Below, piece by piece: positions 1-8,327 of a stretch of DNA of 52,478 nucleotides (positions are counted from its first letter, which is position 1; every line of letters starts with the position of its first letter). Source of the DNA: Pseudomonadota bacterium. GTDB lineage: Bacteria; Desulfobacterota; Syntrophorhabdia; Syntrophorhabdales; Syntrophorhabdaceae. Under the pieces are notes generated by a model. That model was not told where the DNA came from. It ran no database searches and was given only the letters and a program-made list of their open reading frames with translations. The stretch is from the NCBI GenBank assembly GCA_026388245.1, contig JAPLKD010000262.1:1-52478 (forward strand), written 5' to 3'. The translations under genes were made by a program, and so were the position numbers.

Positions 1-195
1 GAAGGAAAAGTTAAATGGTTTAATGATGCAAAGGGATTTGGTTTTATCGAGCAGGAAGATGGCAAGGATCTATTCGTACATCATTCTGCGATTCAGGGAG
101 AAGGCTTTAAATCACTGGCCGAGGGTGATCGTGTCAGTTTCGATGTTGTCCAAGGCCCTAAGGGTCCTGCTGCCGGGAATGTTCGCAAGCTGTAA
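1..195 (+). CDS. Cold-shock protein, CspA family (5' end outside window)
   Basis: The frame is open from the first base and ends at a TAA, giving 64 visible residues of a usual 66-70, so only the first few residues are missing. It carries both RNA-binding signatures of the cold-shock fold: KGFGFI (RNP1) and LFVHHS (RNP2). The usual acidic-glycine region and a C-terminal [10 protein letters not shown] complete the five-strand OB fold. Proteins of this family bind single-stranded RNA and DNA and melt mRNA structure in the cytoplasm. It is followed after about 60 bases by the IS5-type element, so its terminator region may have been disturbed. It has no evident link to the flagellar genes. Confidence 0.93.
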   Translation, partial: EGKVKWFNDAKGFGFIEQEDGKDLFVHHSAIQGEGFKSLAEGDRVSFDVVQGPKGPAAGNVRKL

Positions 196-258
196 AACTG
201 ATTATAGGGATTTAACATTTCAGGCACAGTTCTTGACATTAGTGATGGGCAGCATTTA

Positions 259-1192
259 GAGTTTATCCGTAAATAATACTCACTTTCTTGATCTTTCTCC
301 AGCATATAATTGCACAGGCCAAATGGATCAATGCTTCATAGCTGTCGCTTTGCTTCTCGAAGCGCACAAGAAGTTTCCGAAACCGGTTAAGCCAGGAATG
401 GGCTAATTCCACAATCCATCGTTTTGGATGATAACCCGGGATGTTCTTCTTGGACTCGATTTCTTCACCCCGTTTTTTAACATGGGGAATGTAGTCATGG
501 GCTTCTATGATCTTCATCGCTGGGTTACCCGTGTATCCCTTATCAGCGCAGAGATTTTGCTCCGTGTTTTTCGGAGGAATAACAACCCGACCATCAAGAA
601 CTGCTTCGAGTTGGGATACATCATACCGGTTGGCTCCTGTTACGACTAACGACAGCGGGATGCCATGCTCGTCCACCAGGATATGGCGCTTGCTTCCTTT
701 TTTTTCCCCGATCTGTCGGATTCTTTCCTGTCGCTTCCATTGCCAGAGGTGCTTTGACCATTGCCCCATCAATACTTTGCCATTGCCATGCGATCCCTTC
801 CATTTCATCATATTCTGCCAGTCCGGCACGCCAAAGAGAAAGGAAGAAGCCTGCTTCCATCCATCGAATAAAGTATCCGTGAATAGAACTGGGAGAGCCA
901 AACCGTTCCTTGGGCAGGGATTTCCACTGACACCCTGTACGCAGCACATATACAATGCCTTCAAAGACGGTACGGTAGAGGATTGGCTTTCGCCCGCCTC
1001 CCGGCTTACGTTTATAGTTCTTTTCCTTATCTCTCTCCTGTAAGGGAATAAGAGGCTCAACGCGTTCCCAGAAAGAATCGGACACATCCCATGACTGTAT
1101 TCTTTTTGCCATAAACCAACCTCCATTGCTTTATGACATTGATTTATAACATACTTTTCTAACCAAGTAAACATTTAATTACGGATAAGCTC
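259..1192. mobile_element. Complete IS5-family insertion sequence (IS427-like), 934 bp
   Basis: The ends are inverted repeats: GAGTTTATCCGTAA on the left (from 259) and GAGCTTATCCGTAA on the complementary strand at the right (ending 1192), with one mismatch in 14. The element is flanked by TTA at 256-258 and TTA at 1193-1195, which fits the 3-bp TNA target duplication known for IS427-type elements. It contains one two-frame transposase gene on the minus strand. The stop codon of the transposase lies inside the left inverted repeat, a compact arrangement seen in active elements. Family assignment rests on transposase motifs, size and target duplication. Confidence 0.9.
263..1112 (-). CDS. IS5-family DDE transposase, two overlapping frames
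   Basis: The first frame (621-1112) starts with MAKRIQSWDVSD and carries the DUF4096-type N-terminus (GGGRKPILYRTVFEGIVYVLRTG) and the first catalytic Asp (SIDGAMVKAP). The second frame continues to 263 and carries the second Asp (LCADKGYTG) and the catalytic Glu in the VELAHSWLNRFRKLL segment. The frames are joined where a run of eight A residues lies in the sense strand (T8 at 698-705). Moving from the first to the second frame there needs +1 (equally -2). The spliced product would read TDRGKKGSKRHILVDE, as in intact relatives. Programmed frameshifting or transcriptional slippage at such runs is known in this IS group, so the gene is probably functional rather than broken. Confidence 0.88.
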
Positions 1193-1263
1193 TTAATATA
1201 AGTCATAAATCAAAGGAAAAATACGGATTACCATATCAAACATACATGGTGAGTCGAATAGCT

Positions 1264-1605
1264 TTAATGCTGTTTGTTCCTCTTCTCCTCATACATCAAT
1301 ATATCTGCCTGAACCATAGGTTCATCGAAGGTTGAGGGGGTTTCAGGATTATAATGTGCTATACCTATGTTCAGGGAGAGTTGATACTTTCTGCCCCCAA
1401 GCTTGTTGTAAGCCTCAAGGGAATTGTGCAGACGATTTATGAGGACTTCTCTGGTTTTATCAGTTGTGTCTATGGCGAGGGCTGCAAATTCATCCCCTCC
1501 CATACGGCCTATGATATCTGATTCCCCGAATACCTCTTTGAGGATAGTTGCAACTTCAATAAGCGCTTTATCTCCTTCCTGATGACCCAATGCAACCTCA
1601 AACAT
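1264..1605 (-). pseudogene. GGDEF (diguanylate cyclase) domain fragment
   Basis: The 113-aa frame begins in the middle of a GGDEF domain, at the LGHQEGDKAL motif, and continues through an intact RMGGDEFAAL active-site signature to the C-terminus. The N-terminal third of the domain is missing, including the Asp residues of the metal-binding DxDxFK segment. A stop codon lies a few codons upstream of the first ATG in this frame. Diguanylate cyclases make cyclic-di-GMP, but without the first metal ligand this piece should be inactive. It is most likely the leftover 3' end of a larger sensor gene. Its neighbours are the IS5-type element and an unrecognised gene ending 32 bases upstream. Confidence 0.75.
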
Positions 1606-1636
1606 AAAGGGATAGCCTTATCTCTGTTTTATTACC

Positions 1637-2395
1637 TTATGCTTCTTGAATCTCAACCATGTTTTTATAGATGGTGAGGAATTTTTCATAGGCGCCCCCG
1701 TTTCCCTTGGAACTGGATAGCTCCGGGAGGACCTTAATCTCGTCCATTCTCGCGGTTAGATCGGCCAGGGAGCCCGTGAAAGTGGAGTTCAATTTGTCAA
1801 CAAAATCCTGGAAAACTGGTTCTAATTCTCCCGGGGGCGCTGGTGGGTTTTCATCTATGGATGCTTCATTTGTCTTTGTTACCAGTGTAGCACTAAGAGA
1901 GAGGATACCGGAAGATAAGGTTTCAAAGGCAGAGTTTATTCCAGTAAGAAAATCTTTCGGTGATCCGTCGCTTTTTAAGAAATCTTCCTTTGATTGGTTT
2001 ATGGCATCGACAAATCCACTTTCAAGGTTATTTGTAGATTTTGAAACCTCTTCCGCTATGGCATCTGAGGAAAGGAACGAATCGATATTTTCTCCAACAG
2101 ATTCCAGGATACTTTTGACCCCATCTTTAACGACGGCCTGTATTGAGTTAATCCGAAGACGAACATCGGCAACCCCTTCGAAATGCCCTTCCTGTAATAA
2201 CCGGATAACCCCTTGTTCATTCTCAATATTAGTCGGCACAAAATCGCTCTCCTGTGGTGGGGTGGTTGCAGCTTGGGGGCTTTCGATTTTGTATCCCTGG
2301 TTTTTAGCGGGCTCCTTTACATTTTGACTGTTCCCTTTATGCATTTCTAATCGAAGAACATTTGTTGCCAGCGAACCGGCTCCGTCTACTTTCAT
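1637..2395 (-). CDS. Unrecognised 252-aa protein with a GHFEGVADVRLRIN motif
   Basis: I do not recognise a named family. The start is well supported: ATG is preceded by AGGAGG at good spacing. The N-terminal 50 residues are polar and low in structure. Residues 60-85 contain QGVIRLLQEGHFEGVADVRL, which is the most conserved-looking block. The rest is helical with many Ser/Asn/Glu residues, a proline-rich break (PPAPPGELEP) and a C-terminal helix. There is no signal peptide or membrane segment. The length and helical character would fit a secreted or cytoplasmic structural protein. Because it lies near a flagellar locus, a link to motility is possible but is only a guess. The gene looks intact. 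Confidence 0.6.
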   Translation of the reverse strand: MKVDGAGSLATNVLRLEMHKGNSQNVKEPAKNQGYKIESPQAATTPPQESDFVPTNIENEQGVIRLLQEGHFEGVADVRLRINSIQAVVKDGVKSILESVGENIDSFLSSDAIAEEVSKSTNNLESGFVDAINQSKEDFLKSDGSPKDFLTGINSAFETLSSGILSLSATLVTKTNEASIDENPPAPPGELEPVFQDFVDKLNSTFTGSLADLTARMDEIKVLPELSSSKGNGGAYEKFLTIYKNMVEIQEA

Positions 2396-3245
2396 AAGTT
2401 AACCTCCTGAACGATATTTTGCTTCTCCCTGCCCTTAGCCTTTAATAGAAGCATTTATTGTGCCGTGAGTAAAAGAACAGGAAAAGTATTCATAATATAT
2501 AAGTATTTTAAATAGTTAGATTGTAATTCAATATTGTTTTATTCATATTCTAATTAAGCCGACAGAGCGGAAAAATATTCCCGGTATGTGAGAAAAGTTT
2601 TCCTCTTCGACTTTGCTGCAAGAGCCCTGACCGGGAGGGATGATGATAAATTAGGCATATCAGGACATCGCAGGATGGATGAGAATTGTAAAGATGTGCC
2701 TATGGGGCCAGTCTTGAAGTATCAGTTTTTTTATTACGCCCACCCCTGATCCCTCATCTTCCCGCAATTTCTATTCATTTTCAAGGTGAAAATTACAAGT
2801 ATATTATCGAATACGGAATGAAGCAACTAATTCAGGATATTAAAATAAAGCAATCATGGAAGCATACGAGTTTTCCCGAAAGAAATACAGTCTCTGAGAA
2901 AAATGATGAAAATATATGTTACCGGCAAAACGACAGCAGAAGCTTTCTAAACCAAAACACATACAGTTTATGATAAAAGAGGTTGCAATGAGAAAAACCC
3001 TCATGATTATATTCCTTTTCATCTTATCCACTACCCAGGTTTATGGCTGGTCAAGATGGCACATATTCCCCAAAAACAGTATTTTGTTTTCATTATAACT
3101 CCTCTCACAGCCTGAATCTCCTGTAACTTTTTTCGCAAATTCAATATCATAAAATAAATCGTGTAAACGATACCCAGGGTTATCTTTTGTAATTTATCGG
3201 CTGAATCTAATTTTTATCAACATTATGCCCTACTTTTTTTCATTG
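2396..3245. other. 850-bp AT-rich spacer without a convincing gene
   Basis: No protein family is recognisable. The only candidates are short: a 51-aa frame at 2818-2973 on the plus strand (MKQLIQDIKIKQ...) and, just after it, the signal-peptide-like frame at 2988-3098. On the minus strand GCCGATAA (3194-3201) looks like a sigma-28 -10 element but has no matching -35 sequence at the right distance. It is followed by a Shine-Dalgarno-like GGAG and a 20-codon frame (3031-3093). The region looks like eroded coding DNA. Confidence 0.4.
2988..3098 (+). CDS. Possible 36-aa peptide with signal-like N-terminus
   Basis: An ATG preceded by AGAGG opens a frame of 36 residues: MRKTL followed by a hydrophobic stretch IIFLFILSTTQVYGW, then a short polar tail. 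This has the layout of a Sec signal peptide with a cleavage-like VYG. The remainder after cleavage would be only about 15 residues, so it is more likely the start of a truncated secreted protein gene than a functional peptide. It is listed because it has both a ribosome site and a plausible signal sequence. Confidence 0.25.
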   Translation: MRKTLMIIFLFILSTTQVYGWSRWHIFPKNSILFSL

Positions 3246-4472
3246 TTAGCGCTGAAGATCTTTTGTTGCCTCATTCAATGCATCCTCAAGCCTTTTTGTT
3301 TCATTTAGTATTATCTCAACATACCGCCATCCCTCCGAAGAAGGATCCATCGTTTTGGCAAGCCTTCTCGCAAAACCGCCAACTACCGTCAAGGGATTAC
3401 GGATTTCGTGAGCCACAGCTTGGAGCGTATACTCCACCTCCTCACTCCTGTCTCCTCTTGCGCGCAGTCCTTCAAAAGACGGCGGTCCCTGGGCTATCTC
3501 TCCACGCTGACTTTGCAGCATCTGTTCCGAAAGCCTGCTCAGGGCACAGTTCGCCTTTTCCATGAGCCCTAATAAATCCTTTTCGCCTTCAATTTCTACT
3601 TCGAAGGTCCTGGCTATTTCATCGGCCTCTTTCAGTGCACCAATTACAACATCGTACATTGTTTCGTCTGAAAAACTCCATGGGGGATTATTACCATTCG
3701 GTACCCTCAGCAATGATGATGCCGCAACAAAGACATCCTGAAAATCGACCTTTGCGTAACATATAAGGGCCGAGAGTTTACCGGCAATTCTGCAGATCCT
3801 CGACAGCATGGACGCTTCAAGGCTGCCATCTTCATATCCGTAGTAACGTTGGCATTCAACAATCTGTTCCGGAAACTTCCAGTATCTGAGTGCAATTTCA
3901 CCGATTTCCCTGTGGTTTAACCCCTGACTTTTTTTCTCCGTATCGAGAAGTAATTCCAGGGGGTAAATACCAGCGTCTACCGTCTCATTTGTTCCTTTTA
4001 AAAAATGATCGTAATAGACGAGAAAACCTACTTCAAGGGTAAGACCTGTAACGAAAGCCTCTTCGGGTTCACAAGCCTTCAGTTCCCGGGCAAGGGATTT
4101 CGCGAGAAGACCGCGGTAGAGGGAAACCCGCCAGAATTGGCCGTAGTCTATCTGACCAACCTTGCCCATGGGAAAGGTATCTTTCAACGATAACGAGAGG
4201 GCTAAAACGCGCAGATGGTGAAAGCCGATTCTCATAATTGCCTGCTTGAGGGTTGCGGCAGGGTAAAGGGATTTAAAAAATGCGCTATTTGCCATTTTGA
4301 GGACACGAACTGCAAGAGAAGGGTCTTTCTCGATTAGGCCGGTTAATTCATTCAAAGAACTCGAGTCGTCTGATGCAATCTCAACAAGCTTCACCGCTAT
4401 CACTGAAAGCGACGGAAGGGCATACCCTGATTGAAATTTCTTTAATATTTCTGAAATATATTTCTGTTCCAT
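3246..4472 (-). CDS. HDOD-domain protein with C-terminal histidine-kinase dimerisation domain
   Basis: Residues about 10-210 form an HDOD domain (YALPSLSVIAVKLVEIAS, then DPSLAVRVLKMANSAFF), the HD-like signalling fold without a full metal site. A helical linker follows. Residues about 345-400 are a HisKA (DHp) dimerisation domain with the H-box AVAHEIRNPLTVVGGF, where His355 is the expected phosphorylation site. The protein then stops at residue 408: there is no HATPase_c domain, and no such domain lies downstream. It could be a phosphotransfer or scaffold protein phosphorylated by another kinase, or a gene that has lost its catalytic end. No signal peptide or membrane segment is seen. A sigma-70-type promoter lies just upstream. 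Confidence 0.85.
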   Translation of the reverse strand: MEQKYISEILKKFQSGYALPSLSVIAVKLVEIASDDSSSLNELTGLIEKDPSLAVRVLKMANSAFFKSLYPAATLKQAIMRIGFHHLRVLALSLSLKDTFPMGKVGQIDYGQFWRVSLYRGLLAKSLARELKACEPEEAFVTGLTLEVGFLVYYDHFLKGTNETVDAGIYPLELLLDTEKKSQGLNHREIGEIALRYWKFPEQIVECQRYYGYEDGSLEASMLSRICRIAGKLSALICYAKVDFQDVFVAASSLLRVPNGNNPPWSFSDETMYDVVIGALKEADEIARTFEVEIEGEKDLLGLMEKANCALSRLSEQMLQSQRGEIAQGPPSFEGLRARGDRSEEVEYTLQAVAHEIRNPLTVVGGFARRLAKTMDPSSEGWRYVEIILNETKRLEDALNEATKDLQR

Positions 4473-4487
4473 TACTCTCTCGAAAGT

Positions 4488-4517
4488 ATTATAAATGAAA
4501 AACAGTTAAAATGTAAA
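4488..4517 (-). promoter_or_regulatory. Sigma-70-type promoter for the HDOD gene
   Basis: On the minus strand TTTACA (-35) and TATAAT (-10) are separated by 18 bases, and the -10 element lies 15 bases before the ATG of the HDOD gene. The match to consensus is 5/6 and 6/6. The leader would be short, with a weak GAGAG ribosome site. Confidence 0.5.
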
Positions 4518-4687
4518 AAAATTAAACCGCTTTAGGTTTATAGTTTCAATCGATAATAATAGTAAGTCAGAGATGCCTTAAAAAGTTTAAACTCAGAGGC
4601 TACGAATAAAGGTTCTGGTTGTTGATGATTTTGCCACTATTAGAAAAATAATAAAATGTATTAAAGCAGATTAATGTTAAAAAAGTT

Positions 4688-6172
4688 AGTAACGTTCATA
4701 AGTTGTGGCATCATGATATCTCAACCGATTCTATATGGATGTTAAAGTAGCCTTTTATCCCAAGTTTGTTTCTCCAGTATTGCTCCCATTTCTCTCTGGA
4801 GTATTGCCTGATCATGATCATTTTAGAGATGTTTGTAGCTCCCATATCAGACCAACCCCAGGCTATTTTCTTTAACCTGCGTCCTAATTCTCTAAAGAGA
4901 CGTTCCAGGAGGGATGTTGTCTTTGGAGCAATCACCCCTGTTTTCAGCCAGAGTTCAACATTGGTAAAAATACGGTCTGACAGTTTCTCAAGGTAAGACG
5001 CCCCGTGCCGATACCCCTTATTGTAAAATGTCTGTACCAGTTCCTTGATCTCTGCCTTGCTTTTTTCGTATCTGGTCTTTACCTGTTCCCTGTCTTCTTC
5101 TTTTAGGATCTCATAATCACCTTCGGGTAGCTCTATGCCTATCAACTGTTTGATTGTATCTGTTTCCGGTTGACTCTCCTTCTTCTTTATTCCATCTTCC
5201 CAGAGGGCGTGATACAGCCCTCGCGGACCATGCCATGTGCACCGTTGGGATTCAGCGATATTTGCTAAAAAGTCATCGAGTCCGGGCTCCCCATCATAGA
5301 CAAAGGGAATATTGTATTGTTCCTTCTCTTTTATACGTTCTTTTATGGTTTGTTCTACTTCAGTCCATGGGGTATTGGTAAAGCAGCCAAGTGGTTCAAG
5401 TCTTCCTGATTTTGTAATACCGATGACGGCTCTTAATTCTCCCTTACGACCTTTGTATTGTTTAACCCCTGTACCATCAGCCATAAAGGCAGAGAAACCT
5501 TCTACGGAAACAGGCTCTTGAAGGAGGGTATCAATATCACTACCAACAACGATATTATGAATACCTCCCAGGGAGATATCGATTGACCGTCCATCAATGA
5601 GTCTTCTATAGTTTGTATCAATGACCGATTCAATAACCTCATGCTCAAAGTTTACTTCTCTTCTCGCATATCGGCCTATCTTGAGTGCACTTAAGAGAGG
5701 AGAATACCGTCCTCCACATTTTACACATTCAGCTACCCGTATAGGTATCTTTACTTCACCGAATACAGTGGAGAACTGTCGGGGTTCCATACGATAACCC
5801 CGTTTCCGTATTTTTCTGCCTCTGCAAAAGTGTTCTTTTGGATCACCCTTTCGTATGTGTCTTCCAAGACCGCCACGATACTTACTTGGATAAATCTTTG
5901 TTTGGCTTAATCGCTCAGAAATAAGATCATCGTAGGTCTCAAGGATCTTCCTGAGTATAGTAAGCATTAAAGGGTTTCTGATCTCTTTCAACTGATAAAC
6001 AATTTCATTCAAATTAACTTTCCCTATTGCAAGATCGAAGTCCAATGTTATAATAACTCTACCTTTCATCACGGCCTCTTCCTTTAGATTATTTTTGGCT
6101 AACTTAATCTAAATATATAGAAGGGGCCGTGATTTAATCAAATGCTAAATGCCACAACTTATGAACGTTGCC
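4688..6172. mobile_element. Complete 1,485-bp insertion sequence, ISH6/mutator-like
   Basis: The ends are 24-bp inverted repeats with two mismatches sharing AACGTTCATAAGTTGTGGCA; the left copy starts at 4688 and the right ends at 6172. The flanking direct repeat AAAAAGTT (4680-4687 and 6173-6180) is an 8-bp target duplication. One transposase gene fills the interior. Size near 1.5 kb, inverted repeats near 24 bp and an 8-bp duplication fit the ISH6 description best, but the family call is an inference. The boundaries are certain because the interrupted cheY-like frame is restored when the element is removed. Confidence 0.88.
4711..6072 (-). CDS. Transposase, DDE superfamily (ISH6/mutator-like), 453 aa
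   Basis: This full-length frame occupies almost all of the insertion sequence. An N-terminal half rich in Arg/Lys includes a CxxC knuckle (AECVKCGGRYSPLL), likely a metal-binding DNA-recognition part. The catalytic core then shows candidate acidic residues in FMADGTGVKQYKG, PFVYDGEPGLDDFL and TSLLERLFRELGRRLKKI, in the order D-D-E expected of RNase-H-fold transposases. The segment ERLFRELGRRLKK followed by WSDMGATNISKMI resembles the C-terminal part of mutator-type and ISH6-type transposases. No frameshift or stop is seen, so the element may be active. Confidence 0.8.
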   Translation of the reverse strand: MMKGRVIITLDFDLAIGKVNLNEIVYQLKEIRNPLMLTILRKILETYDDLISERLSQTKIYPSKYRGGLGRHIRKGDPKEHFCRGRKIRKRGYRMEPRQFSTVFGEVKIPIRVAECVKCGGRYSPLLSALKIGRYARREVNFEHEVIESVIDTNYRRLIDGRSIDISLGGIHNIVVGSDIDTLLQEPVSVEGFSAFMADGTGVKQYKGRKGELRAVIGITKSGRLEPLGCFTNTPWTEVEQTIKERIKEKEQYNIPFVYDGEPGLDDFLANIAESQRCTWHGPRGLYHALWEDGIKKKESQPETDTIKQLIGIELPEGDYEILKEEDREQVKTRYEKSKAEIKELVQTFYNKGYRHGASYLEKLSDRIFTNVELWLKTGVIAPKTTSLLERLFRELGRRLKKIAWGWSDMGATNISKMIMIRQYSREKWEQYWRNKLGIKGYFNIHIESVEIS

Positions 6173-6525
6173 AAAAAGTTGTGGAGGCCGAGAACGGCAA
6201 ACATGCTCCTGATCTGTAGAGAAAGGAACCCGTTGATACGATTACAAGTGACTGGATCATGCCTGAAATGACCGGGATCGACTAAAAACGTATCCTTGCT
6301 CATGGTCACTGCAGAAGCCCCGAAGGATTGTATCATGGAGGCCATTAAATCCGGCGTCGATAATTACATTGGTAAGCCATTTGCGCCAAAAAACTGCAGG
6401 CCGCTATTGATAAAGCAAAAGCAAGAATTGGAAAATAACAGTTTACCCCTATTCCAATTATGGAGGGTTCAATATGCTGAGCCCTGCCACTTTAAATTCT
6501 TATACCAATTTGCCATTTAGTCATC

Positions 6526-6660
6526 GCGAGGAGGACGAAGTCCGAAGTGGCGATCTCTCAGAAAGGCGTGATTCCCACGCCCCAAAGAATTAGGTACGGG
6601 ATGACAAAGCACACACCCTTCGGGCTCGCAATGGCACAATAGTAGGTGGCAGGCTCGCAA
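6526..6660. repeat. Degenerate dispersed palindromic repeat (GCGAGGA...CTCGC type)
   Basis: The left arm contains CATCGCGAGGAGGACGAAG and TGGCGATCTC; the right side contains GGGCTCGCAATGGCA and GGCTCGCAATGATTA. This is the pattern of the widespread intergenic element whose arms read GTCATTGCGAGGA...GGCAATCTC and its complement. The arms here are imperfect. The surrounding interval 6439-6910 holds no other recognised gene except a promoter and ribosome site at 6676-6727. Confidence 0.5.
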
Positions 6661-6675
6661 TGATTATGATGTGTG

Positions 6676-6718
6676 TTTGTTGTTGATAGCGAATTGGTAT
6701 ATAATACGCAAAAGGAGG
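6676..6718 (+). promoter_or_regulatory. Sigma-70-type promoter and strong ribosome site before the IS110 remnant
   Basis: TTTGTT (-35) and TATAAT (-10, 6700-6705) are 18 bases apart, followed by AAAGGAGG at 6711-6718 and an in-frame GTG at 6725. The frame from this GTG runs without a stop into the IS110-type sequence that begins at ATG 6911. The first 62 residues are therefore either an N-terminal extension or the start of an older gene fused to the element. Confidence 0.4.
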
Positions 6719-6910
6719 AAAGTCGTGTGGAACTGGAAATACCTTTTTGAAGATAAGGAACTGGTCTGCTACTGTGACATTGGCAATATCATTAATCCAG
6801 AGTTGCTATGTTATAAAAGCACTTTGCAGATGATCCATAAAAAGGCTACCCTCTTTCTCAAAGAAATCGTGGTGGACGAACACCACAATATAAAAAAGGG
6901 AAGCAGCCCA

Positions 6911-7873
6911 ATGAATACTCAGAGGATACAGGATTTTGTCATGAAAGGTAAAGAAGTTTTTGTGGGACTTGAGGATTCTAAAAAAACCTGGAAGATCGCT
7001 GTTCGCTGCGAAAAGATGCTGATTCATCAGGTCTCCATGGAAGCAAAGTATCCGGTGCTGATTCAGTATTTGAGAAACAAATTCTCGGAGTGTACGATTC
7101 ATCTCGTCTATGAAGCAGGATTCAAAGGGTTTAACCTTTACGATCAGTTGACTGACGGTGGCATCGACTGTGTGGTTGTCCCTCCTCACCTGGTGACGGA
7201 ACCCAAGGTGAACGGGGTCAAAACCGACAAGAGAGATGCCAGACGTCTGGCCCTCATCCTGGAGAATAATGATGTTCCCTCTTTCTGCAATGTCTCCGAC
7301 AGGGAACGGAGGGAGGACCGGCAGATAAGCCGGACCTTCAAGGAGTTCCAGGCATTGAAAGAACTGCCCTTGTGTGAACCCCTGAAAATAAGTCGAATGT
7401 GTTCCTCACGGTGCTGGAGCAATTATGGATACACCAGACTTTATTGTGGGCATCCCTCCGTCAGCTCTGTCGCAAAGAACGGTACTCAAAGGCCTTCAAG
7501 ATTGCCAGGAGTCTGCCTGGCATCGGATGGTTTACTGCTATCCGGTTTGTATTGGAGCTGGGGGAAGATCTGACCCGTTTTGCAAGCGGGAAGAAAATAG
7601 CCAGTTTTGTGGGAGTGACCTGCAGCGAATACTCCTCAGGAGAGACTACATGGAAAGGTCGCATTTACCGGTATGGGGTCGGGGTTCATACGAGCCACCC
7701 TCATAGAAAACTCCTGGGTAGCGATCCGCAAAGATCCTGCCCTTCTCGGGAAGTTTATGCGCGTATGGAGAGGAACCGGAAGCAAGAAGAAAGCGATCGT
7801 GGGAGTGGCACGGATGCTCATTGTGCGTCTTCGGGCGTGCATTGTTTCCGCGGTACACCCTATACCATAGGAG
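6911..7873 (+). pseudogene. IS110-family transposase, frameshifted
   Basis: The N-terminal part, from MNTQRIQDFVMKGKEVFVGL, is a DEDD_Tnp_IS110 domain with VYEAGFKGFNLYDQL and the VKTDKRDARRLA motif. The central segment after DREREDR-like sequence is shortened and changes frame near 7300-7400. The next frame gives SLPGIGWFTAIRFVLELG and GKKIASFVGVTCSEYSSG, the Transposase_20 (helix-hairpin-helix) part. A second shift near 7670 moves the final MGSGFIRATLIENSWVAI and SKKKAIVGVARMLIVRL segment into a third frame. At least two frameshifts and an internal deletion make it inactive. IS110 elements lack clear inverted repeats, so exact element ends cannot be drawn. Confidence 0.88.
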
Positions 7874-8327
7874 TTGCCCGGTAGGGATAGAGTGAAGGAA
7901 GATAAGATAATGAAGTTGTGGAACAACGGCGTACAACGATGTCCGCACTGTGTAGAAACACACGCGAAACAAGTATATTGACGCCGGTTCCTTCTTTTCG
8001 CAGACAGCACCTTGTGGTTACACCACGAATAGCATATTGTGAAGAACCTTTTTTTCCGACAGTTACCATGGCGTCGCACTCCGGCCACGGACGCGATGGA
8101 AGGCATCATTGGCCTCGTGCTCCGCAGGGCACATACGCGATACGGATGGTTCTAAAGGACCGTTCCAAGAGGATACAGCTATGGTTTGATCAAACATACG
8201 AAAAAAAGAAGGTAGAACACCTGTGCTAAAAAAAAAGTTGTTGACTTTTATCATAGCAGGCTGCCGAGGATGGCATCTATCTATCCGTAGACTGCTATTA
8301 TGCGATACCAAAAGGACTGCAGCGTGG
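7874..8327. other. Spacer after the IS110 remnant, no gene seen
   Basis: Several frames of 60-150 codons exist on both strands, but none shows a recognisable motif and they overlap one another, as random open frames do. The first part probably belongs to the non-coding right end of the IS110 element. No tRNA, repeat array or convincing promoter was found. Confidence 0.4.

Larger units (their letters stand above)
4600..6438 (+). pseudogene. CheY-like receiver pseudogene, split by an insertion sequence
   Basis: Before the insertion the DNA reads RIKVLVVDDFATIRKIIKCI, the N-terminus of a single-domain response regulator with its acidic pair. After the insertion it resumes with VVEAENGKHAPDL, then TSDWIMPEMTG (phospho-acceptor Asp), VTAEAPKDCIMEAIKSG, the conserved Lys in GKPFAP, and a C-terminal AAIDKAKARIGK. 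Removing the element and one copy of AAAAAGTT joins INVKK to VVEAENG, so the insertion interrupted one gene. The expected start codon is CTA. There is a one-base frameshift before the element, an in-frame TAG after PDL, another frameshift after MTGID, and one in the A-run near the end, so the gene is dead. Confidence 0.85.

Noticed and set aside
2588-2752. 53-codon frame starting at GTG (VRKVFLFDFAARAL...)
   Set aside because: No ribosome site, no recognised motif, and it sits in an AT-rich eroded spacer.
2816-2973. Small frame MKQLIQDIKIKQ...
   Set aside because: Weak start, no homology seen; too little evidence for a separate gene call.
3031-3201. Minus-strand GCCGATAA (3194-3201) followed by a ribosome site and a short frame, as if a sigma-28 gene start
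   Set aside because: No matching -35 sequence lies 11 bases away, and the frame stops after 20 codons.
7636-8109. Long minus-strand frame opposite the IS110 remnant
   Set aside because: It is the mirror of a conserved transposase segment and has no recognisable motif.
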